Below, piece by piece: positions 18,348 through 26,034 of a stretch of DNA of 42,013 nucleotides; positions within the stretch are counted from its first letter, which is position 1, and each line of letters begins with the position of its first letter. A model generated the notes under the pieces. That model saw only the letters and a list, made by a program, of their open reading frames with translations, did not search any database and had not been told where the DNA came from. This DNA comes from Falsochrobactrum ovis (GTDB lineage Bacteria; Pseudomonadota; Alphaproteobacteria; Rhizobiales; Rhizobiaceae): the NCBI RefSeq assembly GCF_003259955.1, contig NZ_QLMK01000017.1, forward strand, positions 1 to 42,013, given 5' to 3'. A program made the position numbers and the translations under genes.

Positions 18348-19195
18348 ATGTACGCAGCTCTTGAGAAGGCAATTACCTCGTCCACGTCCGCCTCATCCCG
18401 CCTAGTCGTTGCGGACGACCAACGGACGGTTCCCGTCACGCTGCTGACCGGATTTCTCGGTTCCGGCAAGACGACGCTGCTCAACCAGATGCTGGCGGAC
18501 AGCCGGATGAGGCACGCCGCCGTCATCATCAACGAGTTCGGCTCGGTCTCGGTCGATCATGATCTCGTCCACAAGGGCTCCGAACGCTATTTGGTGACCA
18601 CGACCGGCTGCCTCTGCTGCACCGCAACCAGCGACGTGCGGACCTCGCTGTTCGAGTTGCAGGAGATGGTGCGCCGTGGCGAGGCTCACCCGTTCGACCG
18701 TGTGATCGTCGAGACCACCGGTCTCGCCGATCCGGCGCCGATCGTGAACAGCCTCATACCCGGCGGTGCGCCCTCTCTCGGCTTTCGAGACCATACGATC
18801 GCGAAATCATTCAGGCTGTCGAGGCCGCGCTCGATCAGCACATTGAAGCATGGAAACAGGTCGCCTTCGCCGACGATGTGGTGATCGACGGCGGACGAGC
18901 CACTCGATCCAAAGGCCGTCGAGACGTTCCTGACAATTCTCACAGGACAGACACAGTCCGGATTGCTGCGCCTGAAGGGCTTGCTCGGGCTTGCCGACGA
19001 TCCGGCGCGGCCAATGGTCGTCCATGCCGTCCAGCATCGTCTTTATCCCTCACGACGGCTTGATTGCTGGCCGGATGCTGACACGACCAGCAGGCTTGAC
19101 CTCATCGGGACCGATCTTCCGGTACGGCCGATCCGCCAGCTCTTCGCCACACTCGCCAGCCGCAGGCACCCATGGTGGAGAAGAAAAGGAAAGCA
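18348..19195 (+). pseudogene. Second COG0523 zinc GTPase gene, internally deleted and frameshifted
   Basis: The first 135 codons are a good COG0523 N-terminus: Walker A TGFLGSGKTTLLN, VIINEFGSVSVDH, the CxCC site TTGCLCCTATSD and VIVETTGLADPAPIVNSL. Around 18750-18800 homology stops. It resumes in another frame with EAALDQHIEAW and KQVAFADDVV, without the expected intervening linker, then shifts again near 18890 to DPKAVETFLTILTGQTQSG and later PMVVHAVQHRLYPSRRLD. The last frame ends in RPIRQLFATLASR, a usual CobW_C ending. So at least one internal deletion and one frameshift have destroyed the gene. The complete paralogue at 11896-13119 may have made it dispensable. Confidence 0.85.
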
Positions 19196-19339
19196 ATGAA
19201 ATTGAACCTTGATCCGCTCGGCCGGAATCTGCTCGGAAGGAACCCGCGTCTCCTCGCGGCGACAGCCGCGATCAAGGCATGGGTCCGGACCGCATTTGAA
19301 CTCAATGAAGAGGCCGTGGTTTCGATCAACTGTCAATAA
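19196..19339 (+). pseudogene. Small zinc-regulon-associated protein, 3' end cut by an IS21-type remnant
   Basis: The frame starts MKLNLDPLGRNLLG with AAAAGGA upstream, continues ATAAIKAWVRTAFEL and reads VVSIN before an abrupt CQ-stop. I recall small alphaproteobacterial proteins of this type that follow COG0523 genes and continue into a Cys-containing tail. That recollection is weak. The stop codon lies inside the sequence TGTCAATAACC, which is the end of the IS21-like remnant, so the native C-terminus has been lost. Confidence 0.55.
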
Positions 19340-19408
19340 CCACAGAATCGGGCCCCTGTTTTTTCTTCCAAAAGGGACCCCCTCAATGTGATAGAGGCAC
19401 GGCAGTGA

Positions 19409-19457
19409 GCACCCGATCAGGCGTAGCTGGTCGGGGTTGCACAGCCTGATCGGGTGC
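19409..19457. repeat. Perfect 14-bp inverted repeat in the IS21 3' end
   Basis: GCACCCGATCAGGC (19409-19422) and GCCTGATCGGGTGC (19444-19457) form a perfect stem with a 21-nt loop, just beyond the istB stop. With no T tract it is not a standard terminator. It could protect the element from incoming transcription or be a transposase-related structure. Confidence 0.6.
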
Positions 19458-19477
19458 GACTGAGTTGTTTTTCGGCT

Positions 19478-20217
19478 TTAGCTTTGAGAGCGGCTCTTGA
19501 AGCGCCAAGACTCATTTCCAGTCTCGATGATTTCGCAGTGATGGGTGAGACGGTCAAGAAGGGCAGTCGTCATTTTGGCATCGCCAAATACGCTTGGCCA
19601 TTCGCCAAAGGCGAGGTTCGTCGTGATGATAACCGATGTTCGCTCGTAGAGCTTCGAGACGAGATGGAAGAGCAACTGCCCGCCAGCTTGAGCGAAGGGG
19701 AGATAGCCGAGTTCATCGAGCACGACGAAGTCGAGCCGGGTCAGGTCAGGTGGTCGGCGATACGACCCTGGCGACCGGCGCGGCTCTCGATCTCGAGGCT
19801 GTTGACCAGATCAACGACATTGAAGAAGCGACCACGCGCACCGTTGCGGATGCGCGCACGAGCTATGGCGATGGCCAAATGAGACTTTCCCGTTCCGATT
19901 CCACCGACCATAACGACGTTGCGCTGATCGGCGATGAACGCGCCACCGGTAAGGTCGCGGATCAGGTTTTCGTTGACGGGTGTACCGGTGAAGTCGAAGT
20001 CATCGATATCTTTTGCCAACGGTAGCTTGGCGACAGTGAGCTGGTATTTTATTGATCGGGCCTGCTTCTCCGATACCTCTGCCTGCAAGAGATCGCCGAC
20101 GATCCTGGGCGGTTCATGCTGCCGCTTGATGGCAACGCCCATAATTTCGTCATAGGCTGACCGCATTCCGTAGAGCTTCAGCGTCCCCATCAAGTCCAGA
20201 ACCTCGGTTCGTTCCAT
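19478..20217 (-). pseudogene. istB: istB helper ATPase, broken by a 4-bp tandem duplication
   Basis: The first 158 codons carry the IstB/DnaC-like fold: MERTEVLDLMGTLKLYGM, GTPVNENLIRDL, Walker A VGGIGTGKSHLAIAIA. At about 19741 the coding strand reads CTGACCTGACCCGG, creating a TGA. Removal of one TGAC copy restores [20 protein letters not shown], the family's Walker B region, which continues in the other frame to the end ([35 protein letters not shown]). So a 4-bp duplication inactivated the gene. IstB assists the IstA transposase. Confidence 0.85.
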
Positions 20218-20430
20218 GGCTGCTTATCCTTCTTAGAGTGTCATAGCGGGCGCAATCGGCGATCGGCTCATGAGCCCGTTTCAGCGCCTGTGGAATGGAA
20301 AGGATCGGGTCCGGCGCAGGATCGCGGCTACGGGCCAGGATGTTGAGGATCACTGCAGCTGATGAGACGCCATGATCGAGAGCTTCCTGACAAGCCGCCT
20401 CGACAGCGTTCAGCCCATCAGTCAGGACAC
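20150..20430 (-). pseudogene. istA: C-terminal fragment of IstA transposase
   Basis: Frame reading DGLNAVEAACQEALDHGV, SAAVILNILAR and ALKRAHEPIADCARYDTLRRI is the usual end of IstA just before istB. The catalytic DDE core and N-terminus are absent here. A matching IstA N-terminus is found separately at about 32890-32992. The fragment overlaps the istB start, as is normal in this family. Confidence 0.75.
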
Positions 20431-20442
20431 AGGTACCATCCG

Positions 20443-21570
20443 TCACTCCCAACTGAGTGCGCCACCATTCTGATATTCAATGACACGGGTCTCGAAGAAG
20501 TTCTTCTCCTTCTTCAGGTCCATCGCCTCGGACATCCATGGGAACGGGTTCTCCGTTTCCGGAAACACCGGCGCAAGGCTGAGCTGCGCGCAGCGGCGGT
20601 TGGCGATGAAGTGCATGTATTGCTCGCAAAGTGACGCGTTGAGGCCGAGGAAGCCGCGCGGCATGGTATCGCGGCCATAGGCGGCCTCCAGTTCGGCGGC
20701 GTCGTTCAGCATCCCCCGCACCTCGTCCTGGAAGGTATTCGTCCACAGATGCGGATTCTCAAGCTTGATCTGGTTAATGACATCGATGCCGAAGTTCAGA
20801 TGGATGGACTCGTCGCGCAGGATGTACTGGTACTGCTCGGCGATGCCGACCATCTTGTTGCGCCGCCCGAGCGAGAGGATCTGCGCGAAGCCCGTGTAGA
20901 ACCACATGCCCTCGAACACGACGTAGAAGGCGACGAGATCACGCAAAAAGGCCTGATCGGCCTCAGGCGTGCCAGTGGTGAACGACGGATCGTCGAGGCT
21001 CTGCGTGTGTTCAAGCGCCCAGGCTGCCTTGTCGGTAATCGACGGCACCTCCCGGTACATATTGAACAATTCACCCTCATCAAGACCAAGGCTTTCCACA
21101 ATGTACTGGAAGGTATGGGTATGCACCGCCTCCTCGAAGGCCTGCCGCAAGAGGTACTGCCGGCATTCCGGATTGGTGAGGTGGCGGTAGATCGCCAGCA
21201 CGATGTTGTTGGCGACGAGACTCTCTGAAGCGGCGAAGAAGCCGAGATTGCGCTTGATCATTCGCCGCTCATCTTCGGTGAGCCCGTCTTTCGACTTCCA
21301 CAGCGCGATATCTGCCTGCATCGACACTTCGCTTGGCATCCAATGGTTGTTGCAGCCGGCAAGGTACTTTTCCCATGCCCAGCGATATTTGAGCGGCAGC
21401 AGCTGGTTAACATCGGCGCGCGCATTGATCATGCGTTTGTCATCAACCGACACGCGTGCCGCGCCGCGCTCGATCTCGCCAAGGCCTGTCGCATCGGCGA
21501 CAGGAACCGCAGCGGGCTCGGAAGAGACCGCGATTAAGGGATTGGTTTTCGGCTCAGACCAGTCGAGCAT
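20443..21570 (-). CDS. nrdB: Ribonucleotide reductase beta subunit, class Ic signature (Phe in place of radical Tyr)
   Basis: A 375-residue ferritin-like R2 protein that generates the oxidant for NrdA. Predicted metal ligands are Glu116, Glu147, His150, Glu220, Glu254 and His257. The position of the E. coli radical Tyr122 is Phe154 ([12 protein letters not shown]). The ligand spacing (31, 3, 4, 66, 34, 3) equals that of the Chlamydia class Ic enzyme as I remember it (E89, E120, H123, F127, E193, E227, H230). That predicts a Mn/Fe cofactor without a Tyr radical. The start at 21570 has AGGAGAAAATC upstream. It follows nrdA by 29 nt and ends in the normal GGALSWE, with IS21 remnant sequence directly beyond. 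Confidence 0.92.
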   Translation of the reverse strand: MLDWSEPKTNPLIAVSSEPAAVPVADATGLGEIERGAARVSVDDKRMINARADVNQLLPLKYRWAWEKYLAGCNNHWMPSEVSMQADIALWKSKDGLTEDERRMIKRNLGFFAASESLVANNIVLAIYRHLTNPECRQYLLRQAFEEAVHTHTFQYIVESLGLDEGELFNMYREVPSITDKAAWALEHTQSLDDPSFTTGTPEADQAFLRDLVAFYVVFEGMWFYTGFAQILSLGRRNKMVGIAEQYQYILRDESIHLNFGIDVINQIKLENPHLWTNTFQDEVRGMLNDAAELEAAYGRDTMPRGFLGLNASLCEQYMHFIANRRCAQLSLAPVFPETENPFPWMSEAMDLKKEKNFFETRVIEYQNGGALSWE

Positions 21571-21599
21571 GATTTTCTCCTTTCTTTTTTCCCGGTTGT

Positions 21600-24491
21600 T
21601 CACTGGCAGGCTTCGCATTCGGGATCGTCGATGGCGCAGGCCTTTCTCCAAGCGGAGTTCGTGGCGATCGCGACCGGTCCTGTGGCAGGCACCGCAACGA
21701 CCGTCGCGGAGACGGCGTTAAGCTTGCCGTCGGTAACCTTCAGCGTCGATTTCTCGACATGGGTCGCCGAACGCGAGCGCAGGTAATAGGTAGTCTTCAA
21801 GCCCTTGCGCCACGCCAGGCGGTAAAGCTCGTCGAGTTTCTTGCCGCTCGGATTGGCGATGTAGAGGTTGAGCGACTGCGCCTGGTCGATCCATTTCTGA
21901 CGGCGCGAGGCAGCCTCGATCAGCCACTTGGCGTCGATCTCGAAGGCTGTGGCATAGAGCGCCTTCAGATCGTCCGGGATGCGGTCGATCTCGCCCACGG
22001 ATCCATCGAAATATTTGAGGTCGGATACCATCACCTCGTCCCACAGGCCGCGCTCCTTGAGGTCGCGGACGAGCTGCGCGTTCACAACGGTGAAGTCGCC
22101 CGACATGTTCGACTTGACGAACAGGTTCTGGTAGGCGGGCTCGATGGACTGCGACACGCCGCAGATGTTGGAAATGGTCGCCGTCGGCGCGATCGCCATC
22201 GTGTTGGAATTCCGCATGCCGACCGTCTTCACCCGTTCGCGCAGAGATTCCCAGTCGAGGGTCGATGACTCGTCCATCTCGACGCCGGGCCGTGCTTCCT
22301 TCAGCAGCCGGATCGAGTCGACCGGCAGGATGCCCTTCGACCACAGCGAGCCCTCGAAACTTGAATACCGCCCGCGCTCCGCCGCAAGGTCAGCCGAGGC
22401 CGATATGGCATAATAACTGATCGCCTCCATTGACCGATCGGCAAACTCTACGGCGGCATCCGACGCGTAGGGGATCCGCAGCTTCTGCAGCGCATCCTGG
22501 AAGCCCATTAGCCCGAGACCCACCGGACGGTGCTTCAGGTTCGAGCGCCGCGCCTCGGGGATCGTGTAGAAATTGATGTCGACAACATTGTCGAGCATGC
22601 GCATGGCGGTCTTCACCGTCCGCCCAAGCCGCTCCATGTCGAGCCCGTCCCCGGCGATGTGGTTGACAAGATTGATCGAGCCGAGGTTGCAGACCGCCAC
22701 CTCGTCCCGCGAGGTATTGAGGGTGATCTCGGTGCACAGGTTTGACGAATGCACCACGCCCGTGTGCTGCTGCGGCGACCGGATGTTGCACGGATCCTTG
22801 AAGGTGATCCATGGATGCCCGGTCTCGAACAGCATGGTCAGCATCTTCCGCCAGAGCTCGACCGCCCGAACCTTGCGGAACACCTTGATCTCGCCCCGCC
22901 CCGCTTTGGCCTCATAGGCCTCATAGGCGTTGCGGAAGGCGGGGCCGTAAAGTTCGTGCAGATCCGGCACCTCGTCGGGCGAGAACAGCGTCCATTCAGC
23001 GTCCGCCTCGACACGTTCCACGAACAGATCCGGCACCCAGTTGGCCGTGTTCATGTCGTGGGTGCGACGGCGGTCGTCACCGGTGTTCTTGCGCAGGTCC
23101 AGGAACTCTTCGATGTCGATGTGCCACGTCTCCAGATAGGCGCAAACTGCGCCCTTGCGCTTGCCACCCTGGTTGACGGCGATGGCGGTATCGTTGGCTA
23201 CCTTCAGAAATGGGACAACGCCCTGGCTTTCGCCGTTGGTGCCCTTGATATGCGCGCCGAGGCCGCGCACCGGCGTCCAGTCGTTGCCCAATCCGCCGGA
23301 GTATTTGGCGAGCAGCGCATTGTCCCTGATTCCCTTGAAGATGGCGTCAAGGTCGTCGCCGATCGTCGTGAGAAAGCAGGACGAAAGCTGCGGCCGCGTC
23401 GTGCCTGAATTGAATAGCGTCGGGGTGGATGCCATGAAATCGAAGGAGGACAACAACTCATAGAATTCGATGGCGCGCGCCTCTCTGTCGATCTCGCGGA
23501 GCGCCAGACCCATCGCCACGCGCATGAAGAAGGCCTGCGGCAGTTCGAAGCGCTTTCCCTTCGTGTGGAGGAAATAGCGATCGTAGAGGGTCTGGAGACC
23601 GAGATACTGGAAGTTCAGGTCGCGCTCGGGCTTCAGCGCCGCGCCGAGCCGGGCCAGATCGAAGCGGCCGAGTTCCGGGTCGATCAGTTCGGCCTCAATA
23701 CCGGCTTTGACAAAATCCGGAAAATAGCTCGCATAGCGCGTCGCCATCTCTGCCTGGATCGCCTGCTCCGGACGGCCGGAAACGAAGGTCAGCGCCTCGC
23801 GCCGCAGCCGATCAAGCAGCAGGCGGGCCGAAACGAATGCGTAATTCGGCTCCTGTTCGACCAGCGTGCGGGCGGCGAGAATTGGCGCAAGCGACAGTTC
23901 GTCGAGCGTGATGCCGTTGTAGAGATTGCGGCGCGCCTCGGCGAGAATGGGCTCCGACGAAACCCCCTCAAGGCCAGCGCAGGCTTCCTCGACGATTGCG
24001 GCCAGACGACCTTCATCCAGCGCGATGAGCTTGCCATCCTCGGCCCTGACGTGCAGCGCTGGCGCTGTGTCTTCCGCTGTGCCCCGCCTCTCAGCCAGGC
24101 GTTCACGCGCACGCTCCTCGCGATAAAGCACATAGGCGCGGGCAACCTTGTGATGTTCGCCGCGCATCAGCGCCAGTTCGACCTGATCCTGGATGTCTTC
24201 GATGTGGAAAGTCCGCCCGCCATCGGCTCGCCTCGTCAGGCCGGCGACGATCTGCTCGGTAAGCTCCTCTACGATGTCGTGGACGCGGCGCGAGGCGGCG
24301 GCGCTGTTTCCCTCAACGGCGAGGAATGCCTTGGTGAGCGCGACGGCGATCTTCGAGGCGTCGAACGGTGTGACGGTGCCATTGCGACGGATCAACTGAT
24401 AGACTGGTTCGGTAGCCGGCCGCGATGGTCGCTGCGCGGTCGGCGGCTCATCTGGTTCGATCCGCAACGCGGCTTTGGCGATTAAGGACAT
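21600..24491 (-). CDS. nrdA: Ribonucleotide reductase alpha subunit, two ATP-cones, under a B12 riboswitch
   Basis: A 963-residue aerobic class I catalytic subunit, longer than the about 760 residues of E. coli NrdA because of two N-terminal ATP-cone modules (about residues 30-115 and 140-230). The second starts [16 protein letters not shown]. Catalytic elements are present: [12 protein letters not shown] (first redox Cys), [10 protein letters not shown] (thiyl Cys and Glu), [12 protein letters not shown], and the mobile C-terminal Cys pair in DDPECEACQ. Double ATP-cones suggest complex dATP control and also occur in class Ic enzymes. The start at 24491 ([12 protein letters not shown]) is chosen because the longer frame lies in the riboswitch leader. 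B12 repression implies the cell also owns a B12-dependent reductase (NrdJ). Confidence 0.92.
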   Translation of the reverse strand: MSLIAKAALRIEPDEPPTAQRPSRPATEPVYQLIRRNGTVTPFDASKIAVALTKAFLAVEGNSAAASRRVHDIVEELTEQIVAGLTRRADGGRTFHIEDIQDQVELALMRGEHHKVARAYVLYREERARERLAERRGTAEDTAPALHVRAEDGKLIALDEGRLAAIVEEACAGLEGVSSEPILAEARRNLYNGITLDELSLAPILAARTLVEQEPNYAFVSARLLLDRLRREALTFVSGRPEQAIQAEMATRYASYFPDFVKAGIEAELIDPELGRFDLARLGAALKPERDLNFQYLGLQTLYDRYFLHTKGKRFELPQAFFMRVAMGLALREIDREARAIEFYELLSSFDFMASTPTLFNSGTTRPQLSSCFLTTIGDDLDAIFKGIRDNALLAKYSGGLGNDWTPVRGLGAHIKGTNGESQGVVPFLKVANDTAIAVNQGGKRKGAVCAYLETWHIDIEEFLDLRKNTGDDRRRTHDMNTANWVPDLFVERVEADAEWTLFSPDEVPDLHELYGPAFRNAYEAYEAKAGRGEIKVFRKVRAVELWRKMLTMLFETGHPWITFKDPCNIRSPQQHTGVVHSSNLCTEITLNTSRDEVAVCNLGSINLVNHIAGDGLDMERLGRTVKTAMRMLDNVVDINFYTIPEARRSNLKHRPVGLGLMGFQDALQKLRIPYASDAAVEFADRSMEAISYYAISASADLAAERGRYSSFEGSLWSKGILPVDSIRLLKEARPGVEMDESSTLDWESLRERVKTVGMRNSNTMAIAPTATISNICGVSQSIEPAYQNLFVKSNMSGDFTVVNAQLVRDLKERGLWDEVMVSDLKYFDGSVGEIDRIPDDLKALYATAFEIDAKWLIEAASRRQKWIDQAQSLNLYIANPSGKKLDELYRLAWRKGLKTTYYLRSRSATHVEKSTLKVTDGKLNAVSATVVAVPATGPVAIATNSAWRKACAIDDPECEACQ

Positions 24492-24601
24492 CGGCTTGAG
24501 ACCCCTTGTGTTTTGGGGGCAAAGGCCGAGTGGGCGCGTGCGTAGTCCGGCCGGGGGGGCCGGCAAGACGGCAGCGACCACCGGGACACCCCGCCCGAGG
24601 A

Positions 24602-24773
24602 CGTTTCATGCTGTCGCGGCAGGTCTCCTGGCTCGCGGGTCACGGCCTTCATCCTGCCTTCCCGAAGCCGAGGGCTTCAGTGGCGCAATATGGACGAAGG
24701 CTCGCCGCCTACAGTTGCGGGGGCAGCTCCGGCTTTGCCTTTATTTGGCGCACCGGATTCCCTCTTAACTCTC
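24602..24773 (-). promoter_or_regulatory. Cobalamin riboswitch before nrdA
   Basis: On the minus strand the order is AAGAGGGAATCCGGTGCGCC, then GGAGCTGCCCCCGCAACTGT, GCGCCACTGAAGCC and the B12 box GCCAGGAGACCTGCC. These are the conserved cobalamin (AdoCbl-type) elements. Downstream, CCCCC (24515-24519) can pair with GGGG (24502-24505), which overlaps the region before the nrdA start. This suggests control by hiding the ribosome site. The leader is almost identical to that of metE at 25762 but in opposite orientation. Confidence 0.92.
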
Positions 24774-24804
24774 GATCATCTGATTCGAGAGACCGTGACC
24801 ACTA

Positions 24805-24835
24805 TATTTAGTATTCTACGCACTGCCGATGTCAA
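24805..24835 (-). promoter_or_regulatory. Promoter for the nrdAB riboswitch leader
   Basis: The minus strand has TTGACA (24830-24835), a 16-nt spacer and TACTAA (24808-24813), or TAAATA with a 19-nt spacer. It lies about 35 nt upstream of the riboswitch start. The metE leader also has TTGACATCGG, so the promoters may be copies. Confidence 0.5.
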
Positions 24836-24873
24836 TGGGTGGTGCCTGCATGACCCGTTAATTCCAGAAGCAG

Positions 24874-25350
24874 TTACCCCATGGCTGCATAAGGAGCAAA
24901 AACACTGCGGTTCTGATCGGCATTCAGGGGCTGGCCGATCGGTGGAAATGCACGCTGTGGGCAGGCAGGGCGTTCGCAGATTTCGCAACCTGCACCGATC
25001 GGCGTTGCCGCCGCCGGATTGCCGAGATCAAGGCCATCCGCGTAGACAAGCCGCGACGCATGGCGGATGTCGCAGCCAAGCGCAACTGCGAAAGTTTTTC
25101 GAGGTGCGCGATACCCGCCTTGTCCGCTCGAGACACATCGGGCGATCCACAGATAGGTTCGCCCGTCCGGCATGCTGGCCACTTGCGTCAGGATGTGATC
25201 CGGCCGGGCGAAGGCTTCATAGACGTTCCACAAAGGGCAGGTGCCGCCGAAGCGTGAGAAGTGGAAGTCCGTGGCTGACTGGCGCTTGGAGATGTTGCCG
25301 GCACGATCCATGCGGATGAAGAAGAAAGGAACACCGGGCGCGCCCGTTCG
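24874..25350 (-). pseudogene. C-terminal half of an ScfR-type (DUF2083) acyl-CoA regulator
   Basis: The frame contains GVPFFFIRMDRAGNISKRQS, HFSRFGGTCPLWNVYEAFA, LGCDIRHASRLVYADGLD and CEICERPACPQRAFPPIG. This is the C-terminal ligand/Cys domain of short-chain acyl-CoA-responsive XRE regulators (ScfR/RamB/PrpR of Mycobacterium type). The helix-turn-helix half is missing: the frame runs into prpB remnant sequence in head-to-head orientation at about 25350. In intact systems such a regulator controls the methylcitrate cycle, consistent with the prpB fragment next door. The stop at 24874 looks native. Confidence 0.75.
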
Positions 25351-25652
25351 CGCGTCGTATGCCGGGGGTGCCGTTGCTTGCCAATATGACCGAGTTCGGC
25401 AGAACGCCCTTCTTCACGGCGTCTGAATTCGAAGCCATGGGCTACCGCATGGTGATCTGGCCGGTCTCGTCCCTGCGCGTCGCCAACAAGGCACAGGAGA
25501 GACTCTATGCCACGCTTGCCCGCGACGGCAGCGTGAAGGCCTTGCTCGACGACATGCAGAGCCGCGCGGAACTCTACGAACTCATTGGACTGGCTGACTA
25601 CGAGCGACTCGACGCTTCCATCGTCGGCACCGTGCTTCCGCCCGCTGCCTGA
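25351..25652 (+). pseudogene. prpB: 3' fragment of prpB, methylisocitrate lyase
   Basis: About 97 codons remain: MPGVPLLANMTEFGRTPFF, MGYRMVIWPVSSLRVANKAQ and LYATLARDGSVKALLDDMQS, the C-terminal third of methylisocitrate lyase (about 300 aa when whole). The active-site KKCGH region is absent. It starts directly at the junction with the truncated ScfR-type regulator. One deletion has apparently removed the 5' ends of both divergent genes and the promoter between them. Any translation product would lack catalytic residues. Confidence 0.8.
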
Positions 25653-25669
25653 CTGCCAAGTTATAGAAG

Positions 25670-25723
25670 GATATAAAGATGTCCTTATATCTCGCTTGAC
25701 ATCGGATAGGTAGTCGTCATTAT
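25670..25723 (+). promoter_or_regulatory. metE promoter with an upstream inverted repeat
   Basis: TTGACA (25696-25701) and CATTAT (25718-25723) are 16 nt apart and precede the riboswitch. Immediately upstream, GATATAA and TTATATC (25670-25691) form a 7-bp inverted repeat with an 8-nt spacer. It could be an operator for a regulator such as MetR-like proteins, or the end of prpB transcription. Confidence 0.5.
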
Positions 25724-25761
25724 TGTACCGTCGTGGTTCTCTGCGCCTGTCTTTAGCCAGA

Positions 25762-25925
25762 GCTAAGAGGGAATCCGGTGCGCCCATAGGCTATACCGGA
25801 GCTGCCCCCGCAACTGTAGGCGGCGAGCCTTCATCCCAATTGCGCCACTGAAGCCCTCGGCTTCGGGAAGGCAGGATGAAGGCCGTGACCCGCGAGCCAG
25901 GAGACCTGCCGCGACAGCATGAAAC
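25762..25925 (+). promoter_or_regulatory. Cobalamin riboswitch before metE
   Basis: Conserved elements in order: AGAGGGAATCCGGTGCGCC, GGAGCTGCCCCCGCAACTGT, GCGCCACTGAAGCC and the B12 box GCCAGGAGACCTGCC. In the leader end, CCCCC and GGGG flank ACATCAT just before the start codon, so the purine-rich ribosome site (GGGGTTGAG) can be paired. This is a translational switch design. MetE is the classic target: it is not needed when cobalamin allows MetH to work. Confidence 0.93.
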
Positions 25926-26034
25926 GTCCTCGGGCGGGGTGTCCCGGTGGTCGCTGTCGTCTTGCCGGCATTCTCGCCGGAGTACGCACGCGCGTCCGCA
26001 CGGCCTTTGCCCCCAACATCATGGGGTTGAGCTG

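Larger units (their letters stand above)
19331..20430 (-). mobile_element. 3' part of an IS21-family insertion sequence
   Basis: The terminus at 19331 reads TGTCAATAACCACAGAAT on the plus strand. It matches 14 of 18 bases of the opposite-facing end at 33104 (TGTCATTAAGCATGGAAT, minus strand). The remnant contains a frameshifted istB and only the last part of istA, both on the minus strand. It stops within about 15 bp of the nrdB stop codon. The left end cuts the small gene at 19196. It is not able to transpose on its own. Confidence 0.75.

Noticed and set aside
24500-24581. N-terminal extension of NrdA
   Set aside because: The extra codons fall in the conserved riboswitch expression region and lack coding character.
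25876-26034. N-terminal extension of MetE
   Set aside because: The codons are riboswitch leader; known MetE starts at the MSLLSLPVSTLG-type sequence.
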